From positions 1 through 64,000 of the forward strand of contig PHEW01000006.1 in the NCBI GenBank assembly GCA_002841315.1: 64,000 nucleotides of DNA, read 5' to 3'. This document shows, piece by piece, positions 1-9,845 of the stretch. The stretch's first letter is position 1, and the number at the start of each line of letters is the position of its first letter. This stretch comes from Actinobacteria bacterium HGW-Actinobacteria-4. GTDB lineage: Bacteria > Actinomycetota > Actinomycetes > Actinomycetales > Demequinaceae. Position numbers and translations under genes: made by a program. The notes below the pieces were generated by a model that worked only from the letters and a program-made list of their open reading frames with translations, had not been told where the DNA came from and searched no databases.

Positions 1-693
1 GACCATCCCGGTGTGGTCCTCCGACCAGGTCAGATACCGGGCGTCGCGGTTACGCCGCTCACGCTCGCGCACCCCCTGTTCATCAAACCGGGCGATCGCA
101 CGCGCGACCATCCGTCGCACCTCCTGCGCCGTCAACGTCTTCGCCTGAGCAACCAGGGCCCGCTCCAACGCATGCACCTGGTCGCTCGGGGCACGATCAG
201 CGACCGTGTTCAACCCGCTCGAGATGATGCCCACCGCGTCAACAGACAGATCCCCAGCGAGCGCCGCCGCCGCGACCGCCGGATACTTCGTTGCGGCAGG
301 CTGCCCCGGTGAGCCAGGCCCCACAGGCGAGCCAGCGTCGGCAGCCACCACCCCGGTGCGTGGGTCGCGCGGCGCCACCGGCAGCAAAGCATCCCCCGCC
401 TCCATCGAGCGCCGCGCACCAGCCTGCGACCCACCCGTGACCCGAGAGATCAGCTTCCCCGCATCACCAAACCCAACACCGCGAGCCAACCCACCACCAG
501 CCATACTCGCCTTGGAACGCTGCCCGATCTCCCCGTCAAGACGCGCCTGCAACGTGCCGGTGAGCCGCCCCAACCGGGCAACCGCCGCATGCACATCCAA
601 CAACTCGTCATGGCTCAACCCAGACACGTCCTCGCGCGCAAGCGAACTCACTAGGTCACTGACCTGGGTGATCTGCGCCGTCTCGATAGCCAT
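1..693 (-). CDS. DUF222 / HNH endonuclease (13E12 repeat family) protein, 3' end outside window
   Basis: An open frame of 231 codons starts with ATG at 693 and runs left off the window edge, so the C-terminus is missing. The visible protein begins [20 protein letters not shown] and shows the DUF222 pattern: an early helical segment with DELLDV, a [14 protein letters not shown] segment, and a long helix ending in [15 protein letters not shown]. Family knowledge: DUF222 proteins of Actinobacteria usually carry a C-terminal HNH nuclease domain and occur in many divergent copies per genome. That HNH part would lie outside this window, so nuclease activity is not shown. The ATG has no clear Shine-Dalgarno. 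The gene is divergent from proS and separated from it by 136 bp. Cellular role unknown. Confidence 0.82.
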   Translation of the reverse strand, partial: MAIETAQITQVSDLVSSLAREDVSGLSHDELLDVHAAVARLGRLTGTLQARLDGEIGQRSKASMAGGGLARGVGFGDAGKLISRVTGGSQAGARRSMEAGDALLPVAPRDPRTGVVAADAGSPVGPGSPGQPAATKYPAVAAAALAGDLSVDAVGIISSGLNTVADRAPSDQVHALERALVAQAKTLTAQEVRRMVARAIARFDEQGVRERERRNRDARYLTWSEDHTGMV

Positions 694-816
694 GACTTCA
701 GTCAACCAGCACCCACTGACAAACGCCCCAAACCACCACAAAACTGTGGATACCACCTCCACCCCGCACGCCCGGGGACATCAGCTCCCGAACCAAGCCC
801 ACCTGCCCCACCCCAG

Positions 817-822
817 TAGGCT
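817..822 (+). promoter_or_regulatory. -10 box TAGGCT, leaderless promoter of proS
   Basis: TAGGCT ends 7 nt before the ATG at 830, and no Shine-Dalgarno lies between. The same TAGGCT-to-start geometry recurs before the M16 peptidase gene and thyX, suggesting a leaderless transcript starting at or next to the start codon. No clear -35 is visible. Confidence 0.5.
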
Positions 823-829
823 GTTCCCC

Positions 830-2632
830 ATGCTCTTGATGTCAACGCTCTTCCTCCGCACACTCCGCGAAGACCCCGCCGACGCCGAGGTCGCCTCCCA
901 CCGCCTCCTTATCCGCGCGGGCTACATCCGCCGCGCCGCCCCCGGCATCTACACCTGGCTCCCGCTGGGCCTGCGCGTCCTCGCCAAGGTCGAGGCCATA
1001 GTCCGCGAAGAGCAAAACATAGCGGGCGCCCAGGAGGTCCACTTCCCGGCGCTCCTGCCGCGTGAGCCCTACGAGGCCACCGGTCGCTGGACCGAGTACG
1101 GGCCCAACCTGTTCCGCCTCCAGGACCGCAAGGGCTCGGACATGCTCCTGGCCCCCACCCACGAAGAGATGTTCACCCTCCTCGTCAAGGACCTCTACGG
1201 CTCCTACAAGGACCTCCCCCTCACGATCTACCAAATCCAGAACAAGTACCGCGACGAGGCCCGCCCCCGCGCCGGCCTCCTGCGCGGCCGCGAATTCATC
1301 ATGAAAGACGCGTACAGCTTCAATATCGACGATGCCGGGCTTGAGGAGTCGTATCAAGTCCAGCGCGAGGCGTACATCAAGACATTCGAGCGCCTGGGGC
1401 TCGACTATGTGATCGTGACCGCGACGTCGGGCGCTATGGGCGGCTCCAAGTCTGAAGAGTTCTTGAGCCCCACGGAGATTGGCGAAGACACGTATGTGCG
1501 CTCGCCAGGCGGCTACGCCGCCAATGTCGAGGCCGTCACCACGCCAGTCCCGCCCAGCATCTCCATCGAGGACGCCCCCGCGGCCCACGTCGAGGACACT
1601 CCCGACACCCCCACCATCGACACCCTCGTGGACTTTGCGAACGCCCACCACCCCCGCAAGGACCGCCCTTGGACCGCCGCGGATACCCTCAAGAACGTCG
1701 TGCTCGCCCTCACCTCACCCGCAGGCGAGCGTACGCTCCTCGTGGCAGGCATCCCTGGCGACCGCGACGCAGACATGACCAGACTCGAGGCAGCCCTCGC
1801 GCCAAACCTGGTCGAGCCCGCCACCGAGGAAGACTTCACCAAGCACCCCCAGCTGGTCAAGGGGTACATCGGCCCCGGCGTGCTCGGCCCCCAGGCCCGC
1901 CCCGAGGGCACCGAACACGGCGACGAGGGCGACACCGCCATCCCGTACCTGCTTGACCCGCGCATCGTCCCCGGCACCCGCTGGATCACGGGCGCGGACA
2001 AGCACGGCCACCATGTCTTTGACCTCACCATGGGCAGGGACTTCACGGCCGACGGCACTGTCGAGGGCGCCACCGTGCGCGCGGGTGACCCCGCACCCGA
2101 CGGCTCCGGCCCTCTCGAGCTGGCACGCGGCGTCGAGATTGGCCACATCTTCCAACTGGGCCGTAAGTACGCCGAGGCGCTGGACCTCAAGGTCCTCGAC
2201 GAGAACGGCAAGCAGGTAGTGGTCACGATGGGCTCGTACGGCATCGGTGTCACCCGCGCCCTCGCCCTGCTCGCCGAGAACCACAACGACGAGCTGGGGC
2301 TCGCCTGGCCTGCCCACGTGGCTCCGTATCACGTCCACGTGATCGCGACCGGCAAGGACCAGGCCGTCTTCGACAAGGCAGCCGAGGTCGCCCAACAACT
2401 CGAGGCCAGCGGCATCGAGGTCTGCTACGACGACCGCCCCAAGGTCTCGCCAGGCGTCAAGTTCAAGGATGCCGAACTGATCGGCGCGCCGTTCATCGTG
2501 GTGGTGGGCCGCGGCCTCGACAACGGCACCATCGAGGTCAAGACCCGCGCTGACGGCACCAGCCAAGAGATTCCAGCGGCCGATGCCGTGGCTCACACCG
2601 TGGGATTGGTTCAGCGGGCGCTTGCTAGGTAG
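830..2632 (+). CDS. proS: Prolyl-tRNA synthetase
   Basis: Charges tRNA-Pro with proline in the cytoplasm (class II aminoacyl-tRNA synthetase). The 600-aa product has the bacterial-type ProS order: N-terminal catalytic core with [20 protein letters not shown], motif 2 around [16 protein letters not shown], an inserted YbaK-like editing domain (about residues 240-395), motif 3 around [12 protein letters not shown], and a C-terminal anticodon-binding domain (about 500-590). The frame stays open far upstream to 206, but that part overlaps the divergent DUF222 gene and is not ProS-like. I chose ATG 830 because the protein then starts as known actinobacterial ProS proteins do and the codon follows a -10 box at leaderless distance. 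ATG 839 is an alternative. Convergent with the DUF4439 gene, 9 bp away. Confidence 0.97.
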   Translation: MLLMSTLFLRTLREDPADAEVASHRLLIRAGYIRRAAPGIYTWLPLGLRVLAKVEAIVREEQNIAGAQEVHFPALLPREPYEATGRWTEYGPNLFRLQDRKGSDMLLAPTHEEMFTLLVKDLYGSYKDLPLTIYQIQNKYRDEARPRAGLLRGREFIMKDAYSFNIDDAGLEESYQVQREAYIKTFERLGLDYVIVTATSGAMGGSKSEEFLSPTEIGEDTYVRSPGGYAANVEAVTTPVPPSISIEDAPAAHVEDTPDTPTIDTLVDFANAHHPRKDRPWTAADTLKNVVLALTSPAGERTLLVAGIPGDRDADMTRLEAALAPNLVEPATEEDFTKHPQLVKGYIGPGVLGPQARPEGTEHGDEGDTAIPYLLDPRIVPGTRWITGADKHGHHVFDLTMGRDFTADGTVEGATVRAGDPAPDGSGPLELARGVEIGHIFQLGRKYAEALDLKVLDENGKQVVVTMGSYGIGVTRALALLAENHNDELGLAWPAHVAPYHVHVIATGKDQAVFDKAAEVAQQLEASGIEVCYDDRPKVSPGVKFKDAELIGAPFIVVVGRGLDNGTIEVKTRADGTSQEIPAADAVAHTVGLVQRALAR

Positions 2633-2641
2633 GTATCCGGC

Positions 2642-3649
2642 TCAACCGGCGGCGTTCAAAACCGTGATCCCCGGGAACGCCGGAAACTCTTCGACGGTGA
2701 ACCCCGGCAGCAGTGCACTCGCGGCGAAAGCCTCGAACGCGGCGTTCACGAGCCACAGCCGGTCCTCGCCGTTCCCGAGTGTGACCGTAGCCGCATAACG
2801 CGCGCCCAGGGACTGCTCCATGAGCCGCGCAGAATCCGCTTGCGCCTCCGGACCCGTGACGGACGCTGCCGTCACCGAGTAGATCGCGTCACGTTGGTCG
2901 TCAATTCCAGCGAGCGTGGCCAGTGCGTCGCTACGAGCCAGGTGAACTTCCATGCGGGCATAGGCATTCGCGCGATCCGTGCCGATCGAACGCGCCGCGA
3001 TGGTCTCGTACAGGTACCGCGCCTGGTCGTGTGCGACGGCGAAGTCCATGAGCGTCTGGGCGTTGACGTCGGTGGTCTCGGGCACGAGGGGAGCTTGGCC
3101 GAGCCCAGGGATTTCGGGTAGTTGGTACTCCGTTCCCACCTCAAGCTCGACGCCCGCGTACTGCGCACTTGCTATCGAGGAGTACCACAGCGCGAATGCG
3201 TGGGTGAGCCCGATGCTGCTGAGCAGCGCGGCGAGGTCCGCGTCCTCGGTGTGAACCGCCACGTTGAGCGCTCCATCGCGAGCCTCGCGCACCGCCCGCT
3301 CAAGCGACTGCTCCAGAATCGGGATCTCATCCTCGGGGTACGCGACGTAGACGCCGCCCAACGCGTCGAGATGCGCCTGAGCGACGCGGGTTTCGAGGCT
3401 GCTGAGTGTCGCGGAGTACGCGGTTCCAGCTGTGAGACCCGCGAGTTGTGCGGTGATTTGGTACTCCCGCATCGCGGCGGCGTCGCGCTCCAACGTGAGC
3501 GGGTCCGGTGATGGCCACACGGGAGGCTCGGTCTCGGCCCGCCATTCGCAACCGCCAAGAGTCATCGCGAGCGCTGTCACAGCGACTCCGGCAATGACTC
3601 GCCGCGCCTGCCGGTGAGCGCGTTCTGGAACCTTCATGCGAGCCATCAT
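2642..3649 (-). CDS. DUF4439 (ferritin-like) lipoprotein
   Basis: 335-aa predicted exported lipoprotein. After a basic N-terminus, a hydrophobic stretch AGVAVTALAMTLGGC ends in a lipobox with the cysteine at about residue 34. A Pro-rich spacer and a long, mostly helical Ala-rich domain follow, ending in FPAFPGITVLNAAG. Its position between proS and rimP matches the conserved neighbourhood of DUF4439 proteins in Actinobacteria; the ferritin-like fold is known for the family, but I cannot see metal ligands with certainty. Function unknown. ATGs at 3649, 3646 and 3637 are all possible starts, and none has a good Shine-Dalgarno. Divergent from rimP: the -35 region of the predicted rimP promoter overlaps this start codon. 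Confidence 0.75.
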   Translation of the reverse strand: MMARMKVPERAHRQARRVIAGVAVTALAMTLGGCEWRAETEPPVWPSPDPLTLERDAAAMREYQITAQLAGLTAGTAYSATLSSLETRVAQAHLDALGGVYVAYPEDEIPILEQSLERAVREARDGALNVAVHTEDADLAALLSSIGLTHAFALWYSSIASAQYAGVELEVGTEYQLPEIPGLGQAPLVPETTDVNAQTLMDFAVAHDQARYLYETIAARSIGTDRANAYARMEVHLARSDALATLAGIDDQRDAIYSVTAASVTGPEAQADSARLMEQSLGARYAATVTLGNGEDRLWLVNAAFEAFAASALLPGFTVEEFPAFPGITVLNAAG

Positions 3650-3676
3650 GACACGACGCGCGCACGGGCATACACT
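3648..3676 (+). promoter_or_regulatory. Predicted sigma-A promoter of the rimP-nusA-infB operon
   Basis: ATGACA (3648-3653, five of six bases of TTGACA) and TACACT (3671-3676) are 17 bp apart, upstream of rimP. The expected start is near 3683, giving a leader of about 50 nt before ATG 3735. The -35 overlaps the start codon of the divergent lipoprotein gene. A TTGACA also lies on the opposite strand at 3681-3676, but with no matching -10. Confidence 0.5.
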
Positions 3677-3734
3677 GTCAACGTTACGAATTTCAGCAAC
3701 GGAGCGCGCTTGGCGCGCGTGGGGAGGCGATGCC

Positions 3735-4202
3735 ATGGGCGTTCAGGAGCACATTGCCGACCTCGCGGCTCCCGCCGCGGCCGCCGCCGGCCTGGTGGTG
3801 GAAGACGTCAAGGTCTCGCCCGCGGGCAAACGCACGCGCGTCCTCATCACCGTTGACCTCCCTGAGTCCGAACTCGGAAGCGCGAGCCTTGACGCCATCG
3901 CTGAAGCCAGCCGCGGCATCGGCGCCGCTCTTGACGAGGCCAACGTGCCTACGTCCGAGTACACGCTCGAGGTGTCCACGCCTGGCACTGACCGCCCCCT
4001 GACCGAGAGCCGACACTTCATGCGCGCCCGCACCCGCAAGGTGGCGCTCGAGATGGCCGACGGCACCAAGCGCGAGGGTCGCCTCACCGACGTGGCCGGC
4101 GGCGTGCTGATCCTAGACGTCGACGGCGAGGCGGCCACGATCCCGCTCGCAGACGTCACGCGCGGCAGCGTCATCGTGGAACTCAAGCGACTCGACCAGT
4201 AG
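3735..4202 (+). CDS. rimP: Ribosome maturation factor RimP
   Basis: 155-aa protein needed for maturation of the 30S subunit. Visible features are the N-terminal alpha/beta domain with [20 protein letters not shown], the central [17 protein letters not shown] motif typical of RimP (about residues 86-102), and a C-terminal small beta-barrel. Start ATG 3735 has a strong Shine-Dalgarno GGGGAGG at 3721-3727. The frame extends upstream to 3636, but that part overlaps the promoter. First gene of the rimP-nusA-ylxR-infB-rbfA-truB-ribF translation operon, 52 bp before nusA. Confidence 0.95.
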   Translation: MGVQEHIADLAAPAAAAAGLVVEDVKVSPAGKRTRVLITVDLPESELGSASLDAIAEASRGIGAALDEANVPTSEYTLEVSTPGTDRPLTESRHFMRARTRKVALEMADGTKREGRLTDVAGGVLILDVDGEAATIPLADVTRGSVIVELKRLDQ

Positions 4203-4254
4203 GCGACTCAACCCTAGGTTGCTCGGCACACCAGACGTCAGAAAGGCAGCACCG

Positions 4255-5319
4255 ATGGACATCGACATGGAGGCCCTCAGAAGCCTCGAGAAGGAACGAG
4301 ACATCAAGCTCGGCGTACTCGTTGACGCGATCGAGCAGGCGCTGCTGTCCGCGTACCACAAGACCCCTGGCGCGCTGAAGCACGCGCGAGCCCACCTTGA
4401 CCGCGACACGGGCCACGTCACGATCATGGCTCGCGAGCAAGCCGAGCCCACCGAGGACGGCCCCGGCGAGCTGCTGCCCGAGTTTGACCACACGCCCGAG
4501 GACTTTGGACGCATCGCCACCTCCACCGCGCGCCAGGTCATCTTCCAACGCCTGCGCCAGGCTGGCGATGACGCCGTGCTGGGGGAGTATGCGGACAAGG
4601 AAGGCCAGTTGGTCTCGGGCATCATTCAGCAGTCGGCTGACCCGCGCAACGTGCACGTCGACATTGGCGACGTCGAGGCGCTGCTTCCTGCCCACGAGCA
4701 GGTTCCCGGCGAGGTCTATACCCACGGTGAGCGACTGCGCGGCTATGTGCTTGAGGTCAAGAGCGGCATGAAGGGCCCGTCGATCACACTGTCGCGCACC
4801 CACCCCAACCTGGTGCGCAAACTCTTTGAACTTGAGGTCCCCGAGATTGCCGACGGCACTGTCGAGATCATGAACCTCGCTCGCGAGGCCGGCCACCGCA
4901 GCAAGATGGCGGTACGCGCCACCGTGGGCGGCGTCAACGCGAAGGGCGCGTGCATTGGCCCCATGGGAGCGCGCGTGCGCGCAGTCATGTCCGAGCTTCA
5001 CGGCGAGAAGATCGACATCGTTGACTGGGATGAGGACCCCGCAACCTACGTGGGCAACGCGCTATCGCCCTCGCGGGTGGTGTCAGTGATGGTGGTGGAC
5101 GAGGAGGCCAAGGCAGCGAGGGTCATCGTGCCCGACTTCCACCTCTCGCTCGCGATCGGCAAGGAGGGCCAGAACGCCCGTCTGGCCGCTCGTCTCACCG
5201 GATGGCGCATCGATATCCGTTCCGATGAGGCTCCCGATTCTCCCGTAGGGGGCCCGCGGACGGCGCCAGACGCCGCCTCTGGGAGTGCCCCTGCCAGCGC
5301 GTCCGGCGCGGACGCCTGA
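4255..5319 (+). CDS. nusA: Transcription termination/antitermination factor NusA
   Basis: 354-aa RNA polymerase-associated factor acting in pausing, termination and antitermination. Order of domains: N-terminal RNAP-binding domain (about 1-120, starting [20 protein letters not shown]), S1 domain (about 125-200), then two KH domains, the first with [18 protein letters not shown] and the second with [19 protein letters not shown]. The tail after residue 325 is Pro/Ala-rich, and the acidic repeats of proteobacterial NusA are absent, as usual in Actinobacteria. The start is fixed by GAAAGG at 4241-4246. The gene's last codons contain an inverted repeat (GCGTCC/GGACGC, 5299-5315) without a T-run, so termination there is unlikely. 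ylxR follows after 17 bp. Confidence 0.96.
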   Translation: MDIDMEALRSLEKERDIKLGVLVDAIEQALLSAYHKTPGALKHARAHLDRDTGHVTIMAREQAEPTEDGPGELLPEFDHTPEDFGRIATSTARQVIFQRLRQAGDDAVLGEYADKEGQLVSGIIQQSADPRNVHVDIGDVEALLPAHEQVPGEVYTHGERLRGYVLEVKSGMKGPSITLSRTHPNLVRKLFELEVPEIADGTVEIMNLAREAGHRSKMAVRATVGGVNAKGACIGPMGARVRAVMSELHGEKIDIVDWDEDPATYVGNALSPSRVVSVMVVDEEAKAARVIVPDFHLSLAIGKEGQNARLAARLTGWRIDIRSDEAPDSPVGGPRTAPDAASGSAPASASGADA

Positions 5320-5336
5320 GCGAAGCCGCTAGACTA

Positions 5337-5621
5337 GTGAGGCCGGGAAAGCCAATCCGCGCATCAGACGCACCTGAATCAGACCCCCAGGGTCCGGTTC
5401 GCACGTGCGTGGGGTGCAAAGAGAAGGGCTCTCGGTCGGTTCTTGTGCGAGTGGTCCTTGACGGCAACCAAGCGGTGGTCGATGAGTCCAAGGCAAGGCC
5501 GGGACGCGGTGCTTGGTTGCATCGCAATCCGGATTGCTTCGCGCTGGCTGTGCAACGCCGGGCCATTGGTCGCGCCTTACGCGCTCCGGGGGTCGACGCC
5601 TCTGGCGTGGTGTTGAACTAA
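5337..5621 (+). CDS. ylxR: YlxR family RNA-binding protein
   Basis: Small basic protein (94 aa from GTG 5337) with the family hallmarks RTCVGC (about residues 23-28) and GRGAWLHRNPDC (about 58-69). YlxR proteins sit between nusA and infB in many bacteria and bind nucleic acid; recent work on the family suggests effects on transcription or RNase P, but the role here is not shown. GTG 5337 is the only in-frame start before the RTCVGC motif, and it has no clear Shine-Dalgarno, so translational coupling with nusA is likely. A TAGACT hexamer (5330-5335) lies directly before the start codon and could be an internal -10, though it would place transcription inside the coding sequence. Confidence 0.87.
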   Translation: MRPGKPIRASDAPESDPQGPVRTCVGCKEKGSRSVLVRVVLDGNQAVVDESKARPGRGAWLHRNPDCFALAVQRRAIGRALRAPGVDASGVVLN

Positions 5622-5707
5622 CCGCCCCACCGCCCATCGACAGACAAGGGATGAAAGCCCATGGTCAACCAGTGAGTACCTCACGATGAGTACCCAGCTG
5701 TAACGAT

Positions 5708-5742
5708 GGTTCGACCCTGTCTTGGGCGAACCGAGACAGGAG
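5708..5742 (+). promoter_or_regulatory. infB leader with two mutually exclusive stem-loops
   Basis: Stem A pairs GGTTCG (5708-5713) with CGAACC (5727-5732), enclosing CCC/GGG around a TGTCTT loop. Stem B pairs CCTGTCT (5716-5722) with AGACAGG (5734-5740). Stem B uses bases of stem A and covers part of the AGGAGA Shine-Dalgarno (5738-5743) of infB. This is directly readable pairing; regulation is inference. Confidence 0.5.
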
Positions 5743-5746
5743 AATT

Positions 5747-8395
5747 GTGGCAAAGCCCCGCGTTCACGAGATCGCGAAAGAGCTCGGAATCACGAGCAAG
5801 GACCTGATAGCGAAGCTCACCGAAATCGGTGAGTACGTCAAGGGTCCGTCTTCGACACTCGAAGCCCCAGTCATTCGCAAGGCCCGCGAAGCCTTCCCCG
5901 CGGAAGCCAAGAAGGCCGCCGAGGCCCCGGCCAAGGTAGAAGCGAAGAAGCCCGCAGCCCCCAAGCCCGCGGCACCCAAGCCTGCAGAAGTCCCTGCCGA
6001 GGAAGCCGCCCCTGTGGAGGCGCCCCCAGCATCGGCCGATGCTGACTCGAGTCCGTTTGGCGTCTCGCCTGACGCCGTGAGCGATGCCCCGCGCCCCGCG
6101 CCGCGTCCCAGCGGCGGCAACAACCCGTTCGCCGAGCGTACGGACGCGCCTCGCCCCCGGCCGCGTCCGGGCGGCAATAACCCGTTCCAGGCCCCGCGCC
6201 CTGCTGGACGCCCCGGTGGCGCTCCTGCTCGTAGCGGTCCTGGTGGACCCTCTGATCGTGGACCTCGCGGCGCAAGCCCGGGTCAGATGCCCTCGCAGGC
6301 TCCTGCAGGGCGGGGAGGCCCTGGCGGCGCTCCAGGCCGTGGCGGACCCGGCGGCGCTCCAGGCCGTGGCGGCCCAGGAGGACCTCCTGGCGCTGGCGGC
6401 CCTCCCGGTGCAGGCGGCCCCGGTGGCCGTCCGGCAGCTGGCGGTCGCGGTCGCGGTGGCGGAACTGCAGGTGCCTTTGGGCGCCGTGGCGGCAAGCCTG
6501 CACGTTCACGGAAGTCAAAGCGGGCCAAGCGGGCCGAGTACGAGGAGAGCCAAGCTCCGTCGATTGGCGGCGTGCAGGTTCCCCGCGGTGACGGCGAGAC
6601 GTTGATTCGTTTGCGTCGCGGTGCAACCATTGCGGACTTCGCCGAGCGTATTGACGTCAACCCGGCGTCCCTGGTGACGGTGTTGTTCCACCTCGGTGAG
6701 ATGGCTACCGCCACGCAGTCGCTCGATGAGGACACGTTTGCGACCTTGGGTGCCGAGCTGGGTTACAAGATCCAGATCGTGTCTCCGGAAGAGGAAGACC
6801 GCGAACTGCTTGAGGACTTCAACATTGACCTTGACGCTGAACTCGAGGCCGAAGGCGACGAGGAACTCGAAGAGCGGCCCCCCGTGGTCACCGTCATGGG
6901 TCACGTTGACCACGGTAAGACCCGACTGCTGGACGCGATCCGCAAGTCCGACGTCATCGCTGGCGAGGCCGGCGGCATCACGCAGCACATTGGTGCCTAC
7001 CAGGTTCACCACGAGCACGAAGGCGTCATGCGCGCCATCACATTCATCGACACCCCGGGTCACGAGGCGTTCACCGCCATGCGTGCCCGTGGTGCGCGCG
7101 TTACCGACATCGCGATCCTGGTGGTCGCTGCCGATGACGGAGTGATGCCCCAGACCATCGAGGCGCTCAACCACGCGCAGGCGGCGAATGTGCCGATCGT
7201 GGTGGCGGTCAACAAGATGGACAAGGAAGGCGCTAACCCCGCCAAGATCCGCCAGCAGCTCACCGAGTACAACCTGGTGGCTGAGGAATACGGCGGCGAC
7301 ACCATGTTCATCGACGTCTCCGCGCTTCAGAACCTCAATATCGACAAGCTGCTCGAGGCTGTTCTCTTGACGGCCGATGCCGGCTTGGACCTGCGCGCCA
7401 ACCCCAATAAGGACGCACGCGGCGTGGCAGTCGAAGCTCACTTGGACAAGGGCCGCGGTTCCGTGGCTACCGTCCTGGTGCAGTCGGGAACGCTGCGCGT
7501 GGGCGACTCGATCGTGGCGGGTACGGCTTACGGCCGTGTGCGCGCCATGTTCGACGAGCACGACAACGCGGTCGAGGAAGCCACGCCGGCACGCCCGGTG
7601 TTGGTCATCGGCCTGACCTCGGTGCCCGGCGCAGGCGACACCTTCTTGGTGGCCGACGACGACCGTACCGCCCGTCAGATTGCCGAGAAGCGCGAAGCAG
7701 CTGAGCGTGCCGCTCAGCTCGCGAAGCGCCGCAAGCGCATCAGCCTTGAGGACTTCAACCAGGCCCTCGAAGAAGGCAAGGTCGACACCCTCAACCTCAT
7801 CATCAAGGGTGACGTGTCCGGTGCCGTTGAGGCGCTTGAAGACGCGTTGCTCCAGATTGATGTGGGCAAGGACGTTGACTTGCGCATCATCCACCGCGGT
7901 GTGGGTGCTGTCACGCAGAACGACATCAACCTCGCGACCGTCGACAATGCGATCGTGTTGGGCTTCAACGTGCGTCCTGCCGAGCGCGTCCAGGCACTTG
8001 CCGACCGCGAAGGCGTCGACATGCGCTTCTACTCGGTCATCTACCGAGTGCTCGAAGACGTCGAGGCCTCGCTCAAGGGCATGCTCAAGCCCGAGTTCGA
8101 GGAGCGCCAGACTGGCGCCGCCGAGATCCGCGAGATCTTCCGCAGCTCGAAGTTTGGAAACGTGGCCGGTTGCATTGTCCGCGAAGGCCTCATCCGCCGC
8201 GGGCTCAAGGTCCGAGTGTCCCGCGAGGGCGTGGTCATTGGCGAACCGACCATCGAGACGCTGCGTCGCTTCAAGGATGACGTCAACGAGGTCCGCGACG
8301 GGTTCGAGTGCGGTATTGGTCTCGGCAAGTTCAACGACGTCCAAGTAGGCGACATCATCGAGACATTCGAGATGGTGGAGATTCCGAGGACCTAA
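5747..8395 (+). CDS. infB: Translation initiation factor IF-2
   Basis: 882-aa GTPase that delivers initiator fMet-tRNA to the 30S subunit. The N-terminus has the IF2_N module ([19 protein letters not shown]), followed by an Ala/Pro/Lys stretch and a Gly/Pro/Arg-rich linker (about 110-255) typical of actinobacterial IF2. A second IF2_N module precedes the GTPase domain, which shows G1 GHVDHGKT, G3 DTPGHEAF and G4 NKMD. Domains II-IV follow, ending in the fMet-tRNA-binding C2 domain. Start is GTG 5747 with AGGAGA 5738-5743. The 125-bp gap after ylxR carries potential regulatory hairpins. The stop codon overlaps the rbfA start (TAATG). Confidence 0.98.
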   Translation: MAKPRVHEIAKELGITSKDLIAKLTEIGEYVKGPSSTLEAPVIRKAREAFPAEAKKAAEAPAKVEAKKPAAPKPAAPKPAEVPAEEAAPVEAPPASADADSSPFGVSPDAVSDAPRPAPRPSGGNNPFAERTDAPRPRPRPGGNNPFQAPRPAGRPGGAPARSGPGGPSDRGPRGASPGQMPSQAPAGRGGPGGAPGRGGPGGAPGRGGPGGPPGAGGPPGAGGPGGRPAAGGRGRGGGTAGAFGRRGGKPARSRKSKRAKRAEYEESQAPSIGGVQVPRGDGETLIRLRRGATIADFAERIDVNPASLVTVLFHLGEMATATQSLDEDTFATLGAELGYKIQIVSPEEEDRELLEDFNIDLDAELEAEGDEELEERPPVVTVMGHVDHGKTRLLDAIRKSDVIAGEAGGITQHIGAYQVHHEHEGVMRAITFIDTPGHEAFTAMRARGARVTDIAILVVAADDGVMPQTIEALNHAQAANVPIVVAVNKMDKEGANPAKIRQQLTEYNLVAEEYGGDTMFIDVSALQNLNIDKLLEAVLLTADAGLDLRANPNKDARGVAVEAHLDKGRGSVATVLVQSGTLRVGDSIVAGTAYGRVRAMFDEHDNAVEEATPARPVLVIGLTSVPGAGDTFLVADDDRTARQIAEKREAAERAAQLAKRRKRISLEDFNQALEEGKVDTLNLIIKGDVSGAVEALEDALLQIDVGKDVDLRIIHRGVGAVTQNDINLATVDNAIVLGFNVRPAERVQALADREGVDMRFYSVIYRVLEDVEASLKGMLKPEFEERQTGAAEIREIFRSSKFGNVAGCIVREGLIRRGLKVRVSREGVVIGEPTIETLRRFKDDVNEVRDGFECGIGLGKFNDVQVGDIIETFEMVEIPRT
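6323..6376 (+). repeat. 27-bp tandem repeat in infB linker
   Basis: Two nearly identical 27-bp units starting at 6323 and 6350 (each begins GGCGGCGCTCCAGGCC) encode GGAPGRGGP repeats in the Gly-rich linker of IF2. It is in frame and looks like slippage-type expansion of a disordered linker. Confidence 0.75.
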
Positions 8396-8877
8396 TGGTC
8401 GATTCAGCACGAGCGCTCAAGCTCGCGGGCACGATCAAGAAGATCGTGGCCCGCGCGCTTGAGACCGAGATCAAGGACCCGCGCCTGGGGTTTGTCACCA
8501 TCACTGACGTGCGCGTCACGGGTGACCTGCAGCAGGCGTCGGTGTTCTACACCGTGTACGGCGGGGAAGAGGAGCGCGAAGGCACTGCCGCCGCGCTCGC
8601 TTCCGCGCGTGGCCGGTTGCGGTCCATCATGGGTTCGCAGTTGGGCATTCGGTTGACGCCCACGCTCGACTTCTTCCTGGATGCACTTCCCGAGACGGCG
8701 GCGACGCTCGACAAGGCGCTCCACGAGGCAGCCGAGAAGGATGCCGAGCTCGCCCGCCTGCGCGCGAACGCGACGTACGCCGGCGACGAGGATCCCTACA
8801 AGAAGCCCCACGAAGAGCTCGACGAAGCAGACGACGACGGTGACGACGACGAAGCCGCCGAGGATGACCAGCCCTAA
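8395..8877 (+). CDS. rbfA: 30S ribosome-binding factor RbfA
   Basis: 160-aa assembly factor that binds the 30S subunit near helix 1 of 16S rRNA and acts in late maturation and cold adaptation. The KH-like core runs from LAGTIKKIVARALETEIKDPRLGFVTITDV through RSIMGSQLGIRLTPTLDFFLD. A strongly acidic C-terminal tail (EELDEADDDGDDDEAAEDD, about 139-157) follows, as often seen in actinobacterial RbfA. The start ATG overlaps the infB stop by one base, so the two are translationally coupled. Its 3' end overlaps truB by 14 bp. Confidence 0.95.
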   Translation: MVDSARALKLAGTIKKIVARALETEIKDPRLGFVTITDVRVTGDLQQASVFYTVYGGEEEREGTAAALASARGRLRSIMGSQLGIRLTPTLDFFLDALPETAATLDKALHEAAEKDAELARLRANATYAGDEDPYKKPHEELDEADDDGDDDEAAEDDQP

Positions 8878-9835
8878 GCAGCCGGGCTCGAGGCAACCAC
8901 GCCCCGAGCCCACGCCAGGCATCGTGGTGGTCGACAAGCCCGCGGGCTGGACCTCTCACGATGTGGTGAGCCGCATGCGCAGGCTCGCCCAAACCAAGAA
9001 GGTGGGCCACGCAGGCACGCTCGACCCCATGGCCACCGGCGTGCTGATTATTGGGATAGGCAAGGCCACCAAGCTCCTGACGTACATCGTGGGCCACGGC
9101 AAGACCTACGAGGCCACCGTGCGCCTAGGCCAAAGCACCATCACCGACGACGCCGAGGGCGAGTGTGTAGAGACCGTCGATGCGAGCGCGGTCACCGATT
9201 CCCAGATAGCCGATGCCGTGGCTGGGCTGACCGGCAGCGTCCTGCAGGTGCCCAGTTCCGTCAGCGCCATCAAGGTGGACGGCCAGCGCGCCTACAAGCG
9301 CGTGCGCGAGGGCGAAGACGTGGTGCTCGCCGCCCGCCCGGTGACGGTCAGCGCATTTGACGTGCTCGCTGTGCGCCGCGAAGGCTCGCTTGTGGACCTG
9401 GACATCTCCGTGACCGTCTCTTCTGGCACCTACGTGCGAGCGCTCGCTCGCGACCTGGGCAGCGCCCTGGGTGTTGGCGGCCACCTAACCGCCTTGCGCC
9501 GGACAGCGGTAGGCGACATTGGCGTCGGCCGCTCAACGCCTTTGGAGGAACTCGAGAGAGTGGTCGACGGCGGAGGCCCGCTGCCGCTCATTCCACTCGC
9601 GGAGGCAGCGCAGGCGGTGATGCCAGCGCGCGCCGTCACCGAGGACGAGGCACGTGCTCTGGGCTTCGGGCAGTCGATCGAGGGCGCCGGGGCCGAGGTC
9701 CTACCGGGCGAGCACCCCGTGTGCGTGGCCATCGACCCCCACGGCGACGCGGTGGCAATCCTGCAACTCAAGGCAGGCAAGCTCACTCCTGCGGTGGTGT
9801 TCGCACCGGCAGTGCCCGGTGCTCAGGCACAATAA
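8864..9835 (+). CDS. truB: tRNA pseudouridine(55) synthase TruB
   Basis: 323-aa enzyme converting U55 of the T-loop of tRNAs to pseudouridine. The family motifs are clear: IVVVDKPAGWTSHDVV near the start, VGHAGTLDPMATGVL with the catalytic Asp at residue 54, and SGTYVRALARDLG. A C-terminal domain beyond about residue 230 resembles the TruB_C extension of Actinobacteria. Start ATG 8864 lies inside the end of rbfA (14-bp overlap, different frame), implying coupled translation. The only other in-frame starts lie deep within rbfA. Confidence 0.96.
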   Translation: MTSPKQPGSRQPRPEPTPGIVVVDKPAGWTSHDVVSRMRRLAQTKKVGHAGTLDPMATGVLIIGIGKATKLLTYIVGHGKTYEATVRLGQSTITDDAEGECVETVDASAVTDSQIADAVAGLTGSVLQVPSSVSAIKVDGQRAYKRVREGEDVVLAARPVTVSAFDVLAVRREGSLVDLDISVTVSSGTYVRALARDLGSALGVGGHLTALRRTAVGDIGVGRSTPLEELERVVDGGGPLPLIPLAEAAQAVMPARAVTEDEARALGFGQSIEGAGAEVLPGEHPVCVAIDPHGDAVAILQLKAGKLTPAVVFAPAVPGAQAQ

Positions 9836-9845
9836 GGCGATGACC

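Noticed and set aside
745-753. TGTGGATAC, eight of nine bases of a DnaA box
   Set aside because: A single site with no further boxes, no AT-rich stretch and no dnaA/dnaN genes; not an origin.
206-829. In-frame N-terminal extension of proS by 208 codons
   Set aside because: The extension is antisense to the DUF222 gene, has no ProS similarity, and ATG 830 has the expected N-terminus and a -10 box.
5299-5315. Inverted repeat GCGTCC/GGACGC at the end of nusA
   Set aside because: No T-run follows and ylxR/infB continue the operon; most likely chance pairing in GC-rich coding sequence.
6515-8410. Long minus-strand open frame (631 codons) opposite infB
   Set aside because: A shadow frame caused by GC3 bias; no start signal, no recognisable domain, and the plus-strand IF2 is certain.
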